64,000 nucleotides of DNA from Heliomarina baculiformis. Its GTDB lineage: Bacteria > Pseudomonadota > Alphaproteobacteria > Rhodobacterales > Rhodobacteraceae. Shown here piece after piece: positions 37,004 to 45,126 of the stretch (position 1 is the first letter of the stretch; every line of letters begins with the position of its first letter). The position numbers and the translations under genes are program-made. Location of the stretch: positions 124,001-188,000 of the forward strand of contig NZ_JAIMIC010000006.1 of assembly GCF_019966545.1 (NCBI RefSeq), read 5' to 3'. The notes under the pieces were generated by a model that worked only from the letters and a program-made list of their open reading frames with translations, was not told the DNA's origin and searched no databases.

Positions 37004-38056
37004 TTAATCGTCGTCGAGCCCGCCAATAAGGTTGACGTTACTCATCCCGTCCGGGGCCAAGTCCTTCATAACAGTAAGGAAATCGGCATTTACCAGACGT
37101 TTTGCCCGCTTCAGAAGAATTGGAAGCGGGCTCGAAGGTTCGTATTTCTGATAGTATTCGATGATGCGGTCGAGCGCATTGGCCACGTCGGTCGGCGACT
37201 TGATTCCGCCAACCGCGCCACCACCGGCCCGAACCGGCGCCGCAGAATCGGCGGCAACGGAATCGGCAGGCGCCGCGCTCTCGCCGGTCTCGGTCTCTTC
37301 CTCGGGCGCGTCGCCCTCGGCATGAGAGGCTATCGCCTTGCCCATCTGCATCACCAGTTTGATCACCGGATCAAGCTCCGGTCCCTGCCCCGGCGTGTTC
37401 TCGTCAAAAACCTTGGAGATGGCCTTGAGATCGTCGGCGGCCGTCTTCAGCGCGGCCTGCAGCGCTTTCAGTTTTTCCGCGTCGCTGTCCTGAAACGCGG
37501 CAGCGACGGTCGTCATATCCGGCACGTTTTGCGCGCCTTCAGGGGCCGATCGCTTGCCTTCCGCAATTTCGATGTCGCGCATGGACAACCGGCCAAAGGC
37601 ACGGCTTTCCGTCAGCGGCGCGCGTTGCAGTGAACGATAGACCGGCGAGGGCCCGCTCTGTCCGCCGGGATTGCCGCAAAGCCCCTGGATCGTGTTGATC
37701 CGCATGGTGGGATCATCCTCGTCATCCTCGTCCAATTCGGGATGGCAGGTAGCCCAGTGCTCTTCCAGACAGCCGCGAATATAGGTCGTCACATCGGCAA
37801 AGCCGCTCAACCCTTCGCTGTGCAGGATCGCATCCGCCAGATAGACCGCCGCGCGCAGGTCGTGGCTCTGGGCCAGCACTTCAAGCGCCTTCTTCTGAAC
37901 TTCGCCGTAATCGGGATCATCGACCTCGCCGCCGAACTGGCTGTCTTCGCCGGGCTGCCCGGCCAGTTCCATTTCGACGAATACCGGGTCGTATTCAAGA
38001 TTCTCTCCACTCGGCGCATCATCGCCGCGTGGCTTCAGTAGTTCTACCGGGTCCAT
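37004..38056 (-). CDS. tssA: T6SS assembly protein TssA (ImpA N-terminal domain)
   Basis: A 350-aa protein with the ImpA_N signature (ENLEYDPVFVEMELAGQP and GCLEEHWATCHPELDEDDEDDPTMRIN) and a shorter C-terminal part. TssA primes tail polymerisation from the baseplate. Its length places it among the short TssA proteins lacking the large tip domain. The ATG at 38056 is preceded by an AGGGATAGG stretch; the open frame extends upstream to 38131 without a ribosome-binding site. It heads the minus-strand T6SS operon and is divergent from the gene at 38235. Confidence 0.92.
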   Translation of the reverse strand: MDPVELLKPRGDDAPSGENLEYDPVFVEMELAGQPGEDSQFGGEVDDPDYGEVQKKALEVLAQSHDLRAAVYLADAILHSEGLSGFADVTTYIRGCLEEHWATCHPELDEDDEDDPTMRINTIQGLCGNPGGQSGPSPVYRSLQRAPLTESRAFGRLSMRDIEIAEGKRSAPEGAQNVPDMTTVAAAFQDSDAEKLKALQAALKTAADDLKAISKVFDENTPGQGPELDPVIKLVMQMGKAIASHAEGDAPEEETETGESAAPADSVAADSAAPVRAGGGAVGGIKSPTDVANALDRIIEYYQKYEPSSPLPILLKRAKRLVNADFLTVMKDLAPDGMSNVNLIGGLDDD

Positions 38057-38234
38057 TTCGCCTATCCCTGCGATGGTATTTCTGGGCCTACCCGAATGAT
38101 CAAAGCCCGCCCCCGGTTTCGGCCTCTGCAATCGAGTTCACACTTACTAATAAAACAATGGCTTGACCCCAAGTCAGCCTTATCGTTTTCTCAAAGTCAA
38201 TTGCTTTTAGATCACACAATAAAGGTTAACGAAT
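38057..38234. promoter_or_regulatory. Divergent, A+T-richer promoter region between tssA and the 514-aa protein gene
   Basis: This 178-bp gap separates tssA (minus) from the gene at 38235 (plus) and is clearly richer in A+T than its surroundings (for example AATAAAACAATGG and AAGTCAATTGC). It must hold the tssA promoter and probably the promoter of the right arm. I could not assign convincing -35/-10 pairs or an operator. Confidence 0.5.
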
Positions 38235-39779
38235 ATGGCCAGTTCAAAGACAGAAGGCCCGGAACTCAAGAAATTGATAAAGCTGGGAAAGAAGCAAACG
38301 ATGCCATTCGCTTTCTGTCCCGGCAAGAAGATGGAGGAGCATGTGGTGATGATCGATCGCCGCAAGTCACCCACCATTCTTGGGAAAGCCGCCAAGGCCG
38401 AAGGTACCGCGCCGAAAGTGTCTTTCGGCACTTTCGAGGTCAAAGGCAAAATCGTCGAAATGACCTGCGAGCGGGTCGTGCCGAAAATGGCCAAAACGCT
38501 CAAGGCATATTTCAAGACCCAGAAAATCTCGGTCAATGTCGTTATTCTAGATGCCGACGGAAACATGCTGGAATCCGAGATCGAGGAATTGCCAGTCGAT
38601 GCGGAATTCGATGGTGACGATGAAATTACGGATGCCGAAGTTAATACGGATGACGTTAATACCGTAACGGACGAAGAGACTGATTCCGACACAACCCCGG
38701 CATTCGATCCAAAAGAGCTCGCCGCGCGGCTCAAGGCAATCCAGCCTGCCGTAGTGGCCGCACCCGCTCCCGCCGCCGAGAAACTGAAAGCCGCGATGGG
38801 CGCGGCGGCCTCACAGATCAAGGCCGATGACCTCACCAAGGCGGACCAGACCATCACAGCGCTGGAAACCGCCATTGCCAGGCTTGGCGCGACCGCACCG
38901 GCCGCCCCTCCGCCTCCGGAACCCGGCGCGCCGGATGCCCGCGCACTCGCCGCTCGCGCGAGTTCGCTCAAGCAGACCATCGACACGATGGCGGAACCCG
39001 CCAAGGGCAAATTGCTGGCCGCGCTGGGCACGGCTGCGAAATCCATCAAGGCGCAGGAACTTGGCACCGCCGACCAGATGCTGACCAAGATCGAAGCCGC
39101 GGTGAACAAGCAGCAGACAGCCGCGCCAGAAGCAACCGATCCCAACGCCGCCAAATGGGCCGCAGCCGAGGCCAAGCTGCAACCGCTGGTCGACAAGGCG
39201 ATGACAGAGAAGCGCGGCGATCTCGACGGTATCAACCGTGCCTTCAATTACGCCAAGGACATGGCCGCAGATGGTGCCTATGACAAGGCATTGGCCTCGG
39301 TCCCCCGCATCGCCGAACTGCTGAAAGCCGCGCAATCCGCGACCACCACCGCTGCCGCCGACGAGGCCCGCGAGGCAATCCCCGACAACGTCGTGCCCTA
39401 CGTCAGGTCGCGCCTTTCGTGGATCAAGACCCGCCAGTCGCTGAAAAAGGAACTGGAAGGCCTGAAATCCGCCATCGATGCCGCCACCCGCGATATCGAA
39501 GGGCTCGAAGAAGTCTCGTCGAAATCCTCGGTGCTCTTCGACTATCTCGACGGAATCGACACCAATCTCGAAGACACGCTGGAAAAGCTGGTCGAGGCCC
39601 CAGATGGGCCGGAACGCGAGGCGCTCAAGTCGCAGGCGCGTGACATCATCGCCACCTATCGCACCGTGCTGGATTCCCCCTTCTTCCATGACGTGGATGA
39701 AAATGGTTTCGTGCAGACGAACATCCGGGGCAGCGCGCTTCAGTCGCTCGACGAGGTCAGCACGGCCTTGGCCGCCTGA
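38235..39779 (+). CDS. Unrecognised 514-aa protein at the head of the right arm of the T6SS locus
   Basis: No signal peptide and no membrane helix. Residues ~1-125 form a compact basic-to-mixed domain (MPFAFCPGKKMEEHVVMIDRR; VKGKIVEMTCERVVPKMAKT). An acidic linker (~126-160, DDEITDAEV) follows, then two similar alanine-rich helical units (~165-235 and 255-320; the first has LKAAMGAAASQIKADDL and the second LLAALGTAAKSIKAQEL). A helical C-terminal region (~320-514) resembles coiled-coil bundles. AAAGG lies 9 nt before the ATG. It is divergent from tssA and 24 bp upstream of the proton-channel operon. It could be a T6SS substrate, adaptor or scaffold, but there is no family assignment that I can defend. 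Confidence 0.8.
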   Translation: MASSKTEGPELKKLIKLGKKQTMPFAFCPGKKMEEHVVMIDRRKSPTILGKAAKAEGTAPKVSFGTFEVKGKIVEMTCERVVPKMAKTLKAYFKTQKISVNVVILDADGNMLESEIEELPVDAEFDGDDEITDAEVNTDDVNTVTDEETDSDTTPAFDPKELAARLKAIQPAVVAAPAPAAEKLKAAMGAAASQIKADDLTKADQTITALETAIARLGATAPAAPPPPEPGAPDARALAARASSLKQTIDTMAEPAKGKLLAALGTAAKSIKAQELGTADQMLTKIEAAVNKQQTAAPEATDPNAAKWAAAEAKLQPLVDKAMTEKRGDLDGINRAFNYAKDMAADGAYDKALASVPRIAELLKAAQSATTTAAADEAREAIPDNVVPYVRSRLSWIKTRQSLKKELEGLKSAIDAATRDIEGLEEVSSKSSVLFDYLDGIDTNLEDTLEKLVEAPDGPEREALKSQARDIIATYRTVLDSPFFHDVDENGFVQTNIRGSALQSLDEVSTALAA

Positions 39780-39802
39780 CACAGTTAGCCCGGAGGAATC
39801 GC

Positions 39803-40240
39803 ATGCTGACGTTCAAATCCCTTACCGGCGCGGCCCTGATCGGCCTCGCCACCTGCCTGCCCGCACTGGCGCAGGACACCGACTCAGGGAACGGGCTGAC
39901 GGTAGAGCTCAACAAGTTTGAACAGATCGAGGGCGGCGGCTGCCGCTCTTACTTCCTGTTCCGCAACGATACCGACAACAGCTTTGAAGGCTTCGAGATG
40001 AGCCTCGCCATTCTCGACGGACAGGGGGTCATCGACCGCCTGCTCTCGATCGACGCGGCCCCCCTGCCGGTTTCGCGCACCACGCTGAAACTCTTTGAAA
40101 TTCCGGAAATCGCCTGCACCGATATCTCGGAAATCCTGTTGCACGAAATCACCTCCTGCCGTCCGCAGAACGGCGAAGAAACAGATTGCTTTCCGATGGT
40201 GACGCTGGCCAGCAAAACCTCGGCCTCGCTGGTGAAGTAA
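39803..40240 (+). CDS. Small secreted protein of unknown function in the proton-channel operon
   Basis: 145 aa with a clear Sec signal peptide (LTGAALIGLATCLPALAQ) and a beta-rich mature part of ~120 residues. Four cysteines (in GGGCRSYFLF, EIACTDI, TSCRP and TDCFP) could form two disulfides. The mature domain looks like a small immunoglobulin-like periplasmic fold (YFLFRNDTDNSFEGFEMSLAILD). It begins an operon with the TolQ-like gene, which starts 3 nt after its stop, so it is likely a periplasmic partner of that complex. Confidence 0.85.
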   Translation: MLTFKSLTGAALIGLATCLPALAQDTDSGNGLTVELNKFEQIEGGGCRSYFLFRNDTDNSFEGFEMSLAILDGQGVIDRLLSIDAAPLPVSRTTLKLFEIPEIACTDISEILLHEITSCRPQNGEETDCFPMVTLASKTSASLVK

Positions 40241-40243
40241 GCG

Positions 40244-40867
40244 ATGCCAAACTCGTTCAGCGCCCTAGGCACCGGCGGCCCGATCATCGTGATCCTCGCG
40301 CTGCTGTCGCTGCTCTCGCTGGCGCTGATCGTCGTGAAAATCGGACAGCTCTGGAACGCGCGTTCCGGAGCTGACCTGCGCGCCCAAGCGTTCGAGCAAT
40401 GGAAATCCGGCGACAAGCAGGCGGCTCGCAAAACGCTCGAAACCGGCAAATCCCCTGCCGACCGGATCACCGCCTATGCGATGCGTGCTCTGGCGGGCGG
40501 TTTCTCAGGCGCGCCGCTCGACGCCGAACTGACCCGGCGCGGCAACGAAGAACTGGCGCAGATGAACACCATGATCCGTCTGCTCGAACTGATCGCGATG
40601 ATCTCGCCGTTGCTGGGGCTCCTCGGCACGGTAACTGGGATGATCCAGTCCTTTCAGCAGCTTGAAATGGCCGAGGGCGCGGCAAACGCATCCGTCCTTG
40701 CTGGCGGGATCTGGCAGGCGCTGCTGACGACCGCGGCCGGGCTGCTGGTCGCCATTCCCGCCGCGGTCGCCGCCGGTCTGCTTTCCGCACGGATCGACCG
40801 CTCGGCGCAGATGATCGAAAGCGCGGTGGGCGAGCTGATGCTCGTCGACCAGAATCCGAGCCTCTGA
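40244..40867 (+). CDS. MotA/TolQ/ExbB-family proton channel subunit
   Basis: A 207-aa membrane protein with three helices (~12-33, ~112-135, ~160-182). It has the family motifs LELIAMISPLLGLLGTVTGMIQSF and the GIWQALLTTAAGLLVAIPA segment. ExbB/TolQ pentamers let protons through the inner membrane to power TonB- or TolA-like arms. It is encoded with two ExbD/TolR-like subunits and a TonB-like protein, so it probably powers a dedicated envelope motor next to the T6SS, not the housekeeping Tol or Ton system. Confidence 0.93.
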   Translation: MPNSFSALGTGGPIIVILALLSLLSLALIVVKIGQLWNARSGADLRAQAFEQWKSGDKQAARKTLETGKSPADRITAYAMRALAGGFSGAPLDAELTRRGNEELAQMNTMIRLLELIAMISPLLGLLGTVTGMIQSFQQLEMAEGAANASVLAGGIWQALLTTAAGLLVAIPAAVAAGLLSARIDRSAQMIESAVGELMLVDQNPSL

Positions 40868-40883
40868 CAACAAAGGCAGGCCA

Positions 40884-41306
40884 ATGGCGAGCCCGGTCAC
40901 GCTGAAACGTCCCTCCCGATCCGGCCCGCTGATCTCGCTGGTGCCGATGATCGACGTGATGATGATCCTGCTGGTCTTTTTCATGGTCACCTCGACCTAT
41001 CTCGACCTCGACATGATCCCCGCCGCCCGGACCGCCGATGGGTCAACCGGCGAAGGCTCAGGTCCCGCGCCCACGGTCATGTTGCGCATCGGCGCGGAGG
41101 GCACCCCCGTTCTGCGCGGCCAGGCGCTTTCCTCGCAGGAACTCGAACGCTTTCTTGAGCAACAATTGCGCCGCGAACCGTTGACCCGCCTGCTGATCCT
41201 GCCCTCGGGCGGCGCGACCACCCAGGCGCTGATCTCGGTGATGGATCAGGCTACCCGCGCTGGCGCGACCCGGCTTCGCGTCGTCCGGCTCGAGGCGCGG
41301 CCATGA
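40884..41306 (+). CDS. ExbD/TolR-family protein, first copy
   Basis: 140 aa with one N-terminal membrane helix (~15-35) containing the essential membrane aspartate (MIDVMMILLVFFMV) and a periplasmic TolR-like domain. Its 3' end overlaps the next gene by 4 nt (ATGA). It partners with the TolQ-like channel. Confidence 0.92.
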   Translation: MASPVTLKRPSRSGPLISLVPMIDVMMILLVFFMVTSTYLDLDMIPAARTADGSTGEGSGPAPTVMLRIGAEGTPVLRGQALSSQELERFLEQQLRREPLTRLLILPSGGATTQALISVMDQATRAGATRLRVVRLEARP

Positions 41307-41710
41307 AACTCACCCGCCGCACCCCCAACCCGCAGTCCGAGACCATCATCGCCCTGATCGACGTGGTGTTTTTCCTGCTGGTATTTTTCATGTTGATCGG
41401 GCGCATGGATGCCACGGCACCCTTCGACGTCACCCCGCCTCAGGCCGAAACCGGGGCCGACATGCCAGCGGGTGGCGCGACCCTGTCGGTGTCGGAGGCT
41501 GGCGATCTCGCGCTCGACGGGCGCGAAGTTATCGGAGCGGATCTGGAAAGCGCGTTTGCCGCTTTGCTCGCCGATGACCCGGATCTGACGCTGCGCATCA
41601 ACGCCCATCGCGACGCCGAACTTCGCCATGTTCTGCCCCTTGTGGGGCGCGCCGAGGCCATTGGTTTCCGCGACGTGGTGCTCGTTGTCACGCCGGGTGC
41701 CTCGCCATGA
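41303..41710 (+). CDS. ExbD/TolR-family protein, second copy
   Basis: A 135-aa protein with a single membrane helix carrying the membrane aspartate (ALIDVVFFLLVFFML) and a periplasmic domain that ends in RDVVLVVTPGA. Two different TolR-like subunits in one operon suggest a heterodimer inside the channel. It overlaps both neighbours by 4 nt, which implies tight stoichiometric coupling. Confidence 0.92.
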   Translation: MKLTRRTPNPQSETIIALIDVVFFLLVFFMLIGRMDATAPFDVTPPQAETGADMPAGGATLSVSEAGDLALDGREVIGADLESAFAALLADDPDLTLRINAHRDAELRHVLPLVGRAEAIGFRDVVLVVTPGASP

Positions 41711-43323
41711 AACAGGCCGCGCTCTGGACCGCCGGGCTGGCCGCCTCGCTGGTCTTTCACGCCGGGGCCGGGGCGGCGCTGATGATCGCGCTACGTCCCG
41801 ATCCCATCGATGACCAGCCTCGTCCGCAGACCGAGATGCAGGTCGAATCCTACGCGCTGGATCGCAGCGAGGCGACCGAGGCTCGCCCAGACGCGCCCGA
41901 AGCCCCCGCAGAGACAGCCGAGGGCGACAGGCTCGGATCCGGCGCAATCCCGCAGTCTGCCGCCCGCCCCGCCAAGCCGCCCTCAGGCGCGCGTCTGAGC
42001 GCCGAGCAGGCGACCGCCGCACCTTTGCCTGAGGCAGAAACTCCTGCCGAAACCGCGTTGCTCGCCACGCCCGAACCCGCGCGCCTTGGCGATTCCGCGC
42101 TCGGCTCCAGCAAGATCGCGACGATCCAAGCGCCGGTTCAAAGATCTGGAAGCCTCACGCCTCCCGAGGCCACGTCACTAGCCAGCGCGACGGTCACCTC
42201 AGCGCTCGTCAAAACGAACGTTGCAACCGCCGAAGGAATCACGCCCGCCACCCTGCCGGTTCAGACGACGGCTGCGATCCAACAACCCGGCACCGCGCTT
42301 GCCTCCAGCAGCAGCCCCGCCGTGACGCTGGCCGCGCTGTCTGCCAATGCTCCCGCGGTGCCTTCAAGCGGAGCCGTTGCACAGCCCATTTCCCCGGCGA
42401 CCGCCACCACCTCGACGCTGAGCACCGCACCCGCTACGCCGGACACGGTTGCGGCTTTGGCCACCACATCCGCACCCCTCCCTGAAAGCGAAAGCCAACC
42501 GGACCAGATCCGCGCAACGCTGGCCTTTCCCGGCGGCGGGGATGGTATCGACCCGACCTCGCTCGCCGCCTTCCAGAGCTTCATGGAACCGGGTGATATC
42601 ACCGGCGAGGGCGATCCCCTTCGCGACGGAATCTCTGCCCTTCTCGCACAAGTGCCCTGCTCCCGTTTGCAGGTCGGCTTCGACCCTGAAACCACGAGTC
42701 TCACGGTCAAAGGTCACGTACCCGAAGGCGATCTCCGCGCCCCGTTCCTTGCCGCACTGCGCGACCAGATGGGCGCCGATATCACTATTTCGGACGACAT
42801 CCTGATCCTGCCTCGACCGCAATGCGGCGCGCTTTCCGGCATCGGCAATGTCGGCCTTCCGCAGTCCACCGACCAGATCACCAACCCGCTGCTGATCGGC
42901 GAAGACACCCACGCTCGCGTGCTGGATTTCGTCAAGGATGATCGCTTGTTCTTTGACATCACCGCCCCTGACTACGCGGCTTATGTCTATGTCGATTACT
43001 TCGACGCTGACGGGAACGTGCTGCACCTGTCGCCGAACAACCAGTCTCCACTGACCCGCGCCGAACCGGACACCGCCCTACGGATTGGAACAGCAAGCGA
43101 TGAAGAGACCGGACTACGGCTTTTCATCGCCCCCCCTTACGGTCAGGAAATTGCCGTGGCTTTTGCCTCGTCGGAACCGCTTTACGACGGGCTTCGACCG
43201 CTGGTCGAACCTGCGGCGCCCTATCTCGACTGGTTGAAATTCCGCGTAACCGAAGCACGACGGCAATACCCGGACTTCAAGGGCGAATGGGTCTATTTCT
43301 TTGTGACCACTGCAGAGAAATAA
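41707..43323 (+). CDS. TonB-like envelope protein with long Ala/Pro/Thr linker and DUF4384-like C-terminus
   Basis: 538 aa. One N-terminal membrane helix (~8-30) with a short cytoplasmic start, as in TonB/TolA. A low-complexity linker (~40-275) could cross the periplasm. A BON-like segment follows (~280-370, DGISALLAQVPCSRLQVGF, LTVKGHVPEGDLR), then a DUF4384-like domain (~410-530; LFFDITAPDYAAYVYVDYF, VLHLSPN, SEPLYDGLRP). No TonB C-terminal domain is present. The BON-like plus DUF4384-like pairing matches the periplasmic half of PpkA at 7196-9445. The gene is coupled to the TolR-like genes and ends at a strong terminator. Confidence 0.85.
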   Translation: MKQAALWTAGLAASLVFHAGAGAALMIALRPDPIDDQPRPQTEMQVESYALDRSEATEARPDAPEAPAETAEGDRLGSGAIPQSAARPAKPPSGARLSAEQATAAPLPEAETPAETALLATPEPARLGDSALGSSKIATIQAPVQRSGSLTPPEATSLASATVTSALVKTNVATAEGITPATLPVQTTAAIQQPGTALASSSSPAVTLAALSANAPAVPSSGAVAQPISPATATTSTLSTAPATPDTVAALATTSAPLPESESQPDQIRATLAFPGGGDGIDPTSLAAFQSFMEPGDITGEGDPLRDGISALLAQVPCSRLQVGFDPETTSLTVKGHVPEGDLRAPFLAALRDQMGADITISDDILILPRPQCGALSGIGNVGLPQSTDQITNPLLIGEDTHARVLDFVKDDRLFFDITAPDYAAYVYVDYFDADGNVLHLSPNNQSPLTRAEPDTALRIGTASDEETGLRLFIAPPYGQEIAVAFASSEPLYDGLRPLVEPAAPYLDWLKFRVTEARRQYPDFKGEWVYFFVTTAEK

Positions 43324-43397
43324 ACCCGCCCGACCTTCCCTGCGTGTCGTCGCAATGCCGCGAAACCGTCAATCCGATGTACGGGGGGTGTACAGGG

Positions 43398-43435
43398 GGT
43401 GCACAGATGTCAGACGCCCTGTGCACCGGCTTTTT
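43398..43435 (+). terminator. Intrinsic terminator after the proton-channel operon
   Basis: A perfect 9-bp stem (GGTGCACAG / CTGTGCACC, 12-nt loop) is followed by GGCTTTTT. It overlaps the last codon of the convergent caspase-like gene, whose stop lies at 43434-43436. The hairpin can also act on the opposite strand, but no T-tract is present there. Confidence 0.85.
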
Positions 43436-44912
43436 ACTGGCAGCCACCTGCGGCCCATGCCTTGAGATTGCGCTTCAGTGAGCCGCCAAACGGGTGCGCC
43501 TTGTCGAGCGAACGCTGCATATTCAGGCTCAGATAGGTGTTGGCCTGCGTGCAGATCCGCTCCCGCGTCCATTCATGGCAGTTCGAGCAATGCTGATCTT
43601 TCCAATAGCTTTCCGGCAGCCCTTCGATTGGCGGAAAGAGCGGCGTGGCTTCGATCAACTGCGCGATGGTCTTGCCATCGACAAGTGGCTGTTCCGCGAT
43701 CAACGGGGTCTCGAACGTGACGATACCCGGCGTCATGACTTCCTCGGACGGGGTCGGAACCTCGGCGGTCTCGATCGGGCCGGTGCCGACCGGGTCATTG
43801 CCGTTCTTTTCGCGCAGCGCGGCCAGTTCCTGCTGGGCGAATTCGGCAAAAACGCCTTGGGGATAGGTTTCGAGATAGCCGGCATAAGCCTCTTCACTCG
43901 GGTTGGCCTGCGCAGTTTCGAACATCTGCTGCTCGGCCTCGGAGGGCCCTTCGATCACGGGGGGGGAGGCCGTCGGCGTATTGCCGGCCAGTTCAGCCTC
44001 CATCACCTCGGCCAAAAGCGCCTTGGCCTCGGAAGCATAGGCGCTGTCGGCGTAGCCACGCAGGAAGAGCATGATCTGCAACGGGTCGCGTGAAGCCTGT
44101 ACCGACCTCCAGAACTGCTGTGCCTCAAGGTCGGCGCTGCTTTGCACCGGTGCTTCGGCAAAGGCGAAATTGCTGGTCAGAGAGGACGCATCCCAAGGCG
44201 TCTGGAGGCCGTTGGTTTTCTCGATCACATCTACGCGGACCTGTTTGAACATCTGTTCGATGGGCATGCCGGGCGTGCTCATCAGACGGGCAAAAGCCTG
44301 TGTAAACGGGCTGTTACCGTCGAGACCGTCCAGCGCTACCGCCCCCGGCGCAGTGGCGTAGGCCAGAAACGTGCCGGTGGGCGCCTGCATTTCGGCAAGG
44401 CCGTTGTCATTGAAGGCGGGGATGTCGCTGAACGGGTTGTTACGGCAGGCGTCGAGGATGACGATATTGGTCTTGTTGCGTGCTGAATACATCTGCCGCA
44501 GGACCGACTGCGCCTCAACAGCGACGAGGTCGAGATCGGCGGCATCGCTTACCGCCACATCGACCGGCAACAGGTAGTTCGAGCCAAATGACTGAACGCC
44601 ATGACCCGCGTAGTAGAAAAGCCCCGTGGCGTCGCTGCCAGCGTCGCGCAGGGCGCGGCCGAAATGCGCGATGCCGCGCTTCATGTCGATCTGGGAACTG
44701 TCGACAAGCAGGGTGACGTCAAAGCCAAGCGTTTCAAGCGTTTCGGCCACAAGCCGCGCGTCATGGGCAGGATTTTCAAGCGGTGAAACCGTCCCGTAGG
44801 CAGAGTTACCGACCACCAGCGCGATGCGTTCCTCGACCCGCAGCGGATCGGCAGAAGCGACCCCGACGATCAGCGTCATGAGGAGAAATGATATTCTTAC
44901 GATTGCTCGCAC
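43434..44912 (-). CDS. Secreted caspase-like (peptidase C14) protein with C-terminal CXXCH motif
   Basis: About 492 aa. A signal peptide (~1-21, ends GVASA) leads to a caspase domain (~25-270) with the dyad His104 (YYAGHG) and Cys156 (ILDACRNNP). A helical middle (~280-400) has the PSEEAYAGYLETYPQGVFAEFAQQELAAL repeat-like segment. The last ~65 residues contain CSNCH (442-446), a heme-c-like CXXCH motif, plus two more cysteines. I chose the GTG at 44912 because AGGA lies 7 nt upstream and the signal peptide starts there. It mirrors the caspase-like protein at 3971-5467 on the other side of the T6SS. Confidence 0.85.
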   Translation of the reverse strand: MRAIVRISFLLMTLIVGVASADPLRVEERIALVVGNSAYGTVSPLENPAHDARLVAETLETLGFDVTLLVDSSQIDMKRGIAHFGRALRDAGSDATGLFYYAGHGVQSFGSNYLLPVDVAVSDAADLDLVAVEAQSVLRQMYSARNKTNIVILDACRNNPFSDIPAFNDNGLAEMQAPTGTFLAYATAPGAVALDGLDGNSPFTQAFARLMSTPGMPIEQMFKQVRVDVIEKTNGLQTPWDASSLTSNFAFAEAPVQSSADLEAQQFWRSVQASRDPLQIMLFLRGYADSAYASEAKALLAEVMEAELAGNTPTASPPVIEGPSEAEQQMFETAQANPSEEAYAGYLETYPQGVFAEFAQQELAALREKNGNDPVGTGPIETAEVPTPSEEVMTPGIVTFETPLIAEQPLVDGKTIAQLIEATPLFPPIEGLPESYWKDQHCSNCHEWTRERICTQANTYLSLNMQRSLDKAHPFGGSLKRNLKAWAAGGCQ

Positions 44913-45035
44913 GGATTGTTCCTGTCTTGCCTTTCCCTGCAACCGTTCACAAGGATTGTTGCCCGATCCGAATGCCACAATGTACGTAAAGTTCGACATT
45001 TATTTGGCCTTTTTTAAGACTTCGCAGGGCTTTTC

Positions 45036-45064
45036 CTTATCATAACCCATAGTGTCCTGATAAG
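45036..45064. promoter_or_regulatory. Inverted repeat in the divergent caspase/OmpA promoter region
   Basis: CTTATCA and TGATAAG form a perfect 7-bp inverted repeat with arm centres about 22 bp apart (two helical turns). It lies between the divergent caspase-like and OmpA-like genes. It is a plausible binding site for a dimeric regulator that controls both. Confidence 0.4.
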
Positions 45065-45126
45065 TCGTTATAGCGGTGGCTTTTCCGGGCGGCTAGCGGT
45101 GAGAAAGTCACGATCGGAGGAAAATC

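Noticed and set aside
45043-45056. Words TAACCCATA and ATAGTGTC shared with the region before the other OmpA gene (6532-6554)
   Set aside because: The words occur in the opposite order and with different spacing, so a common operator is not convincing.
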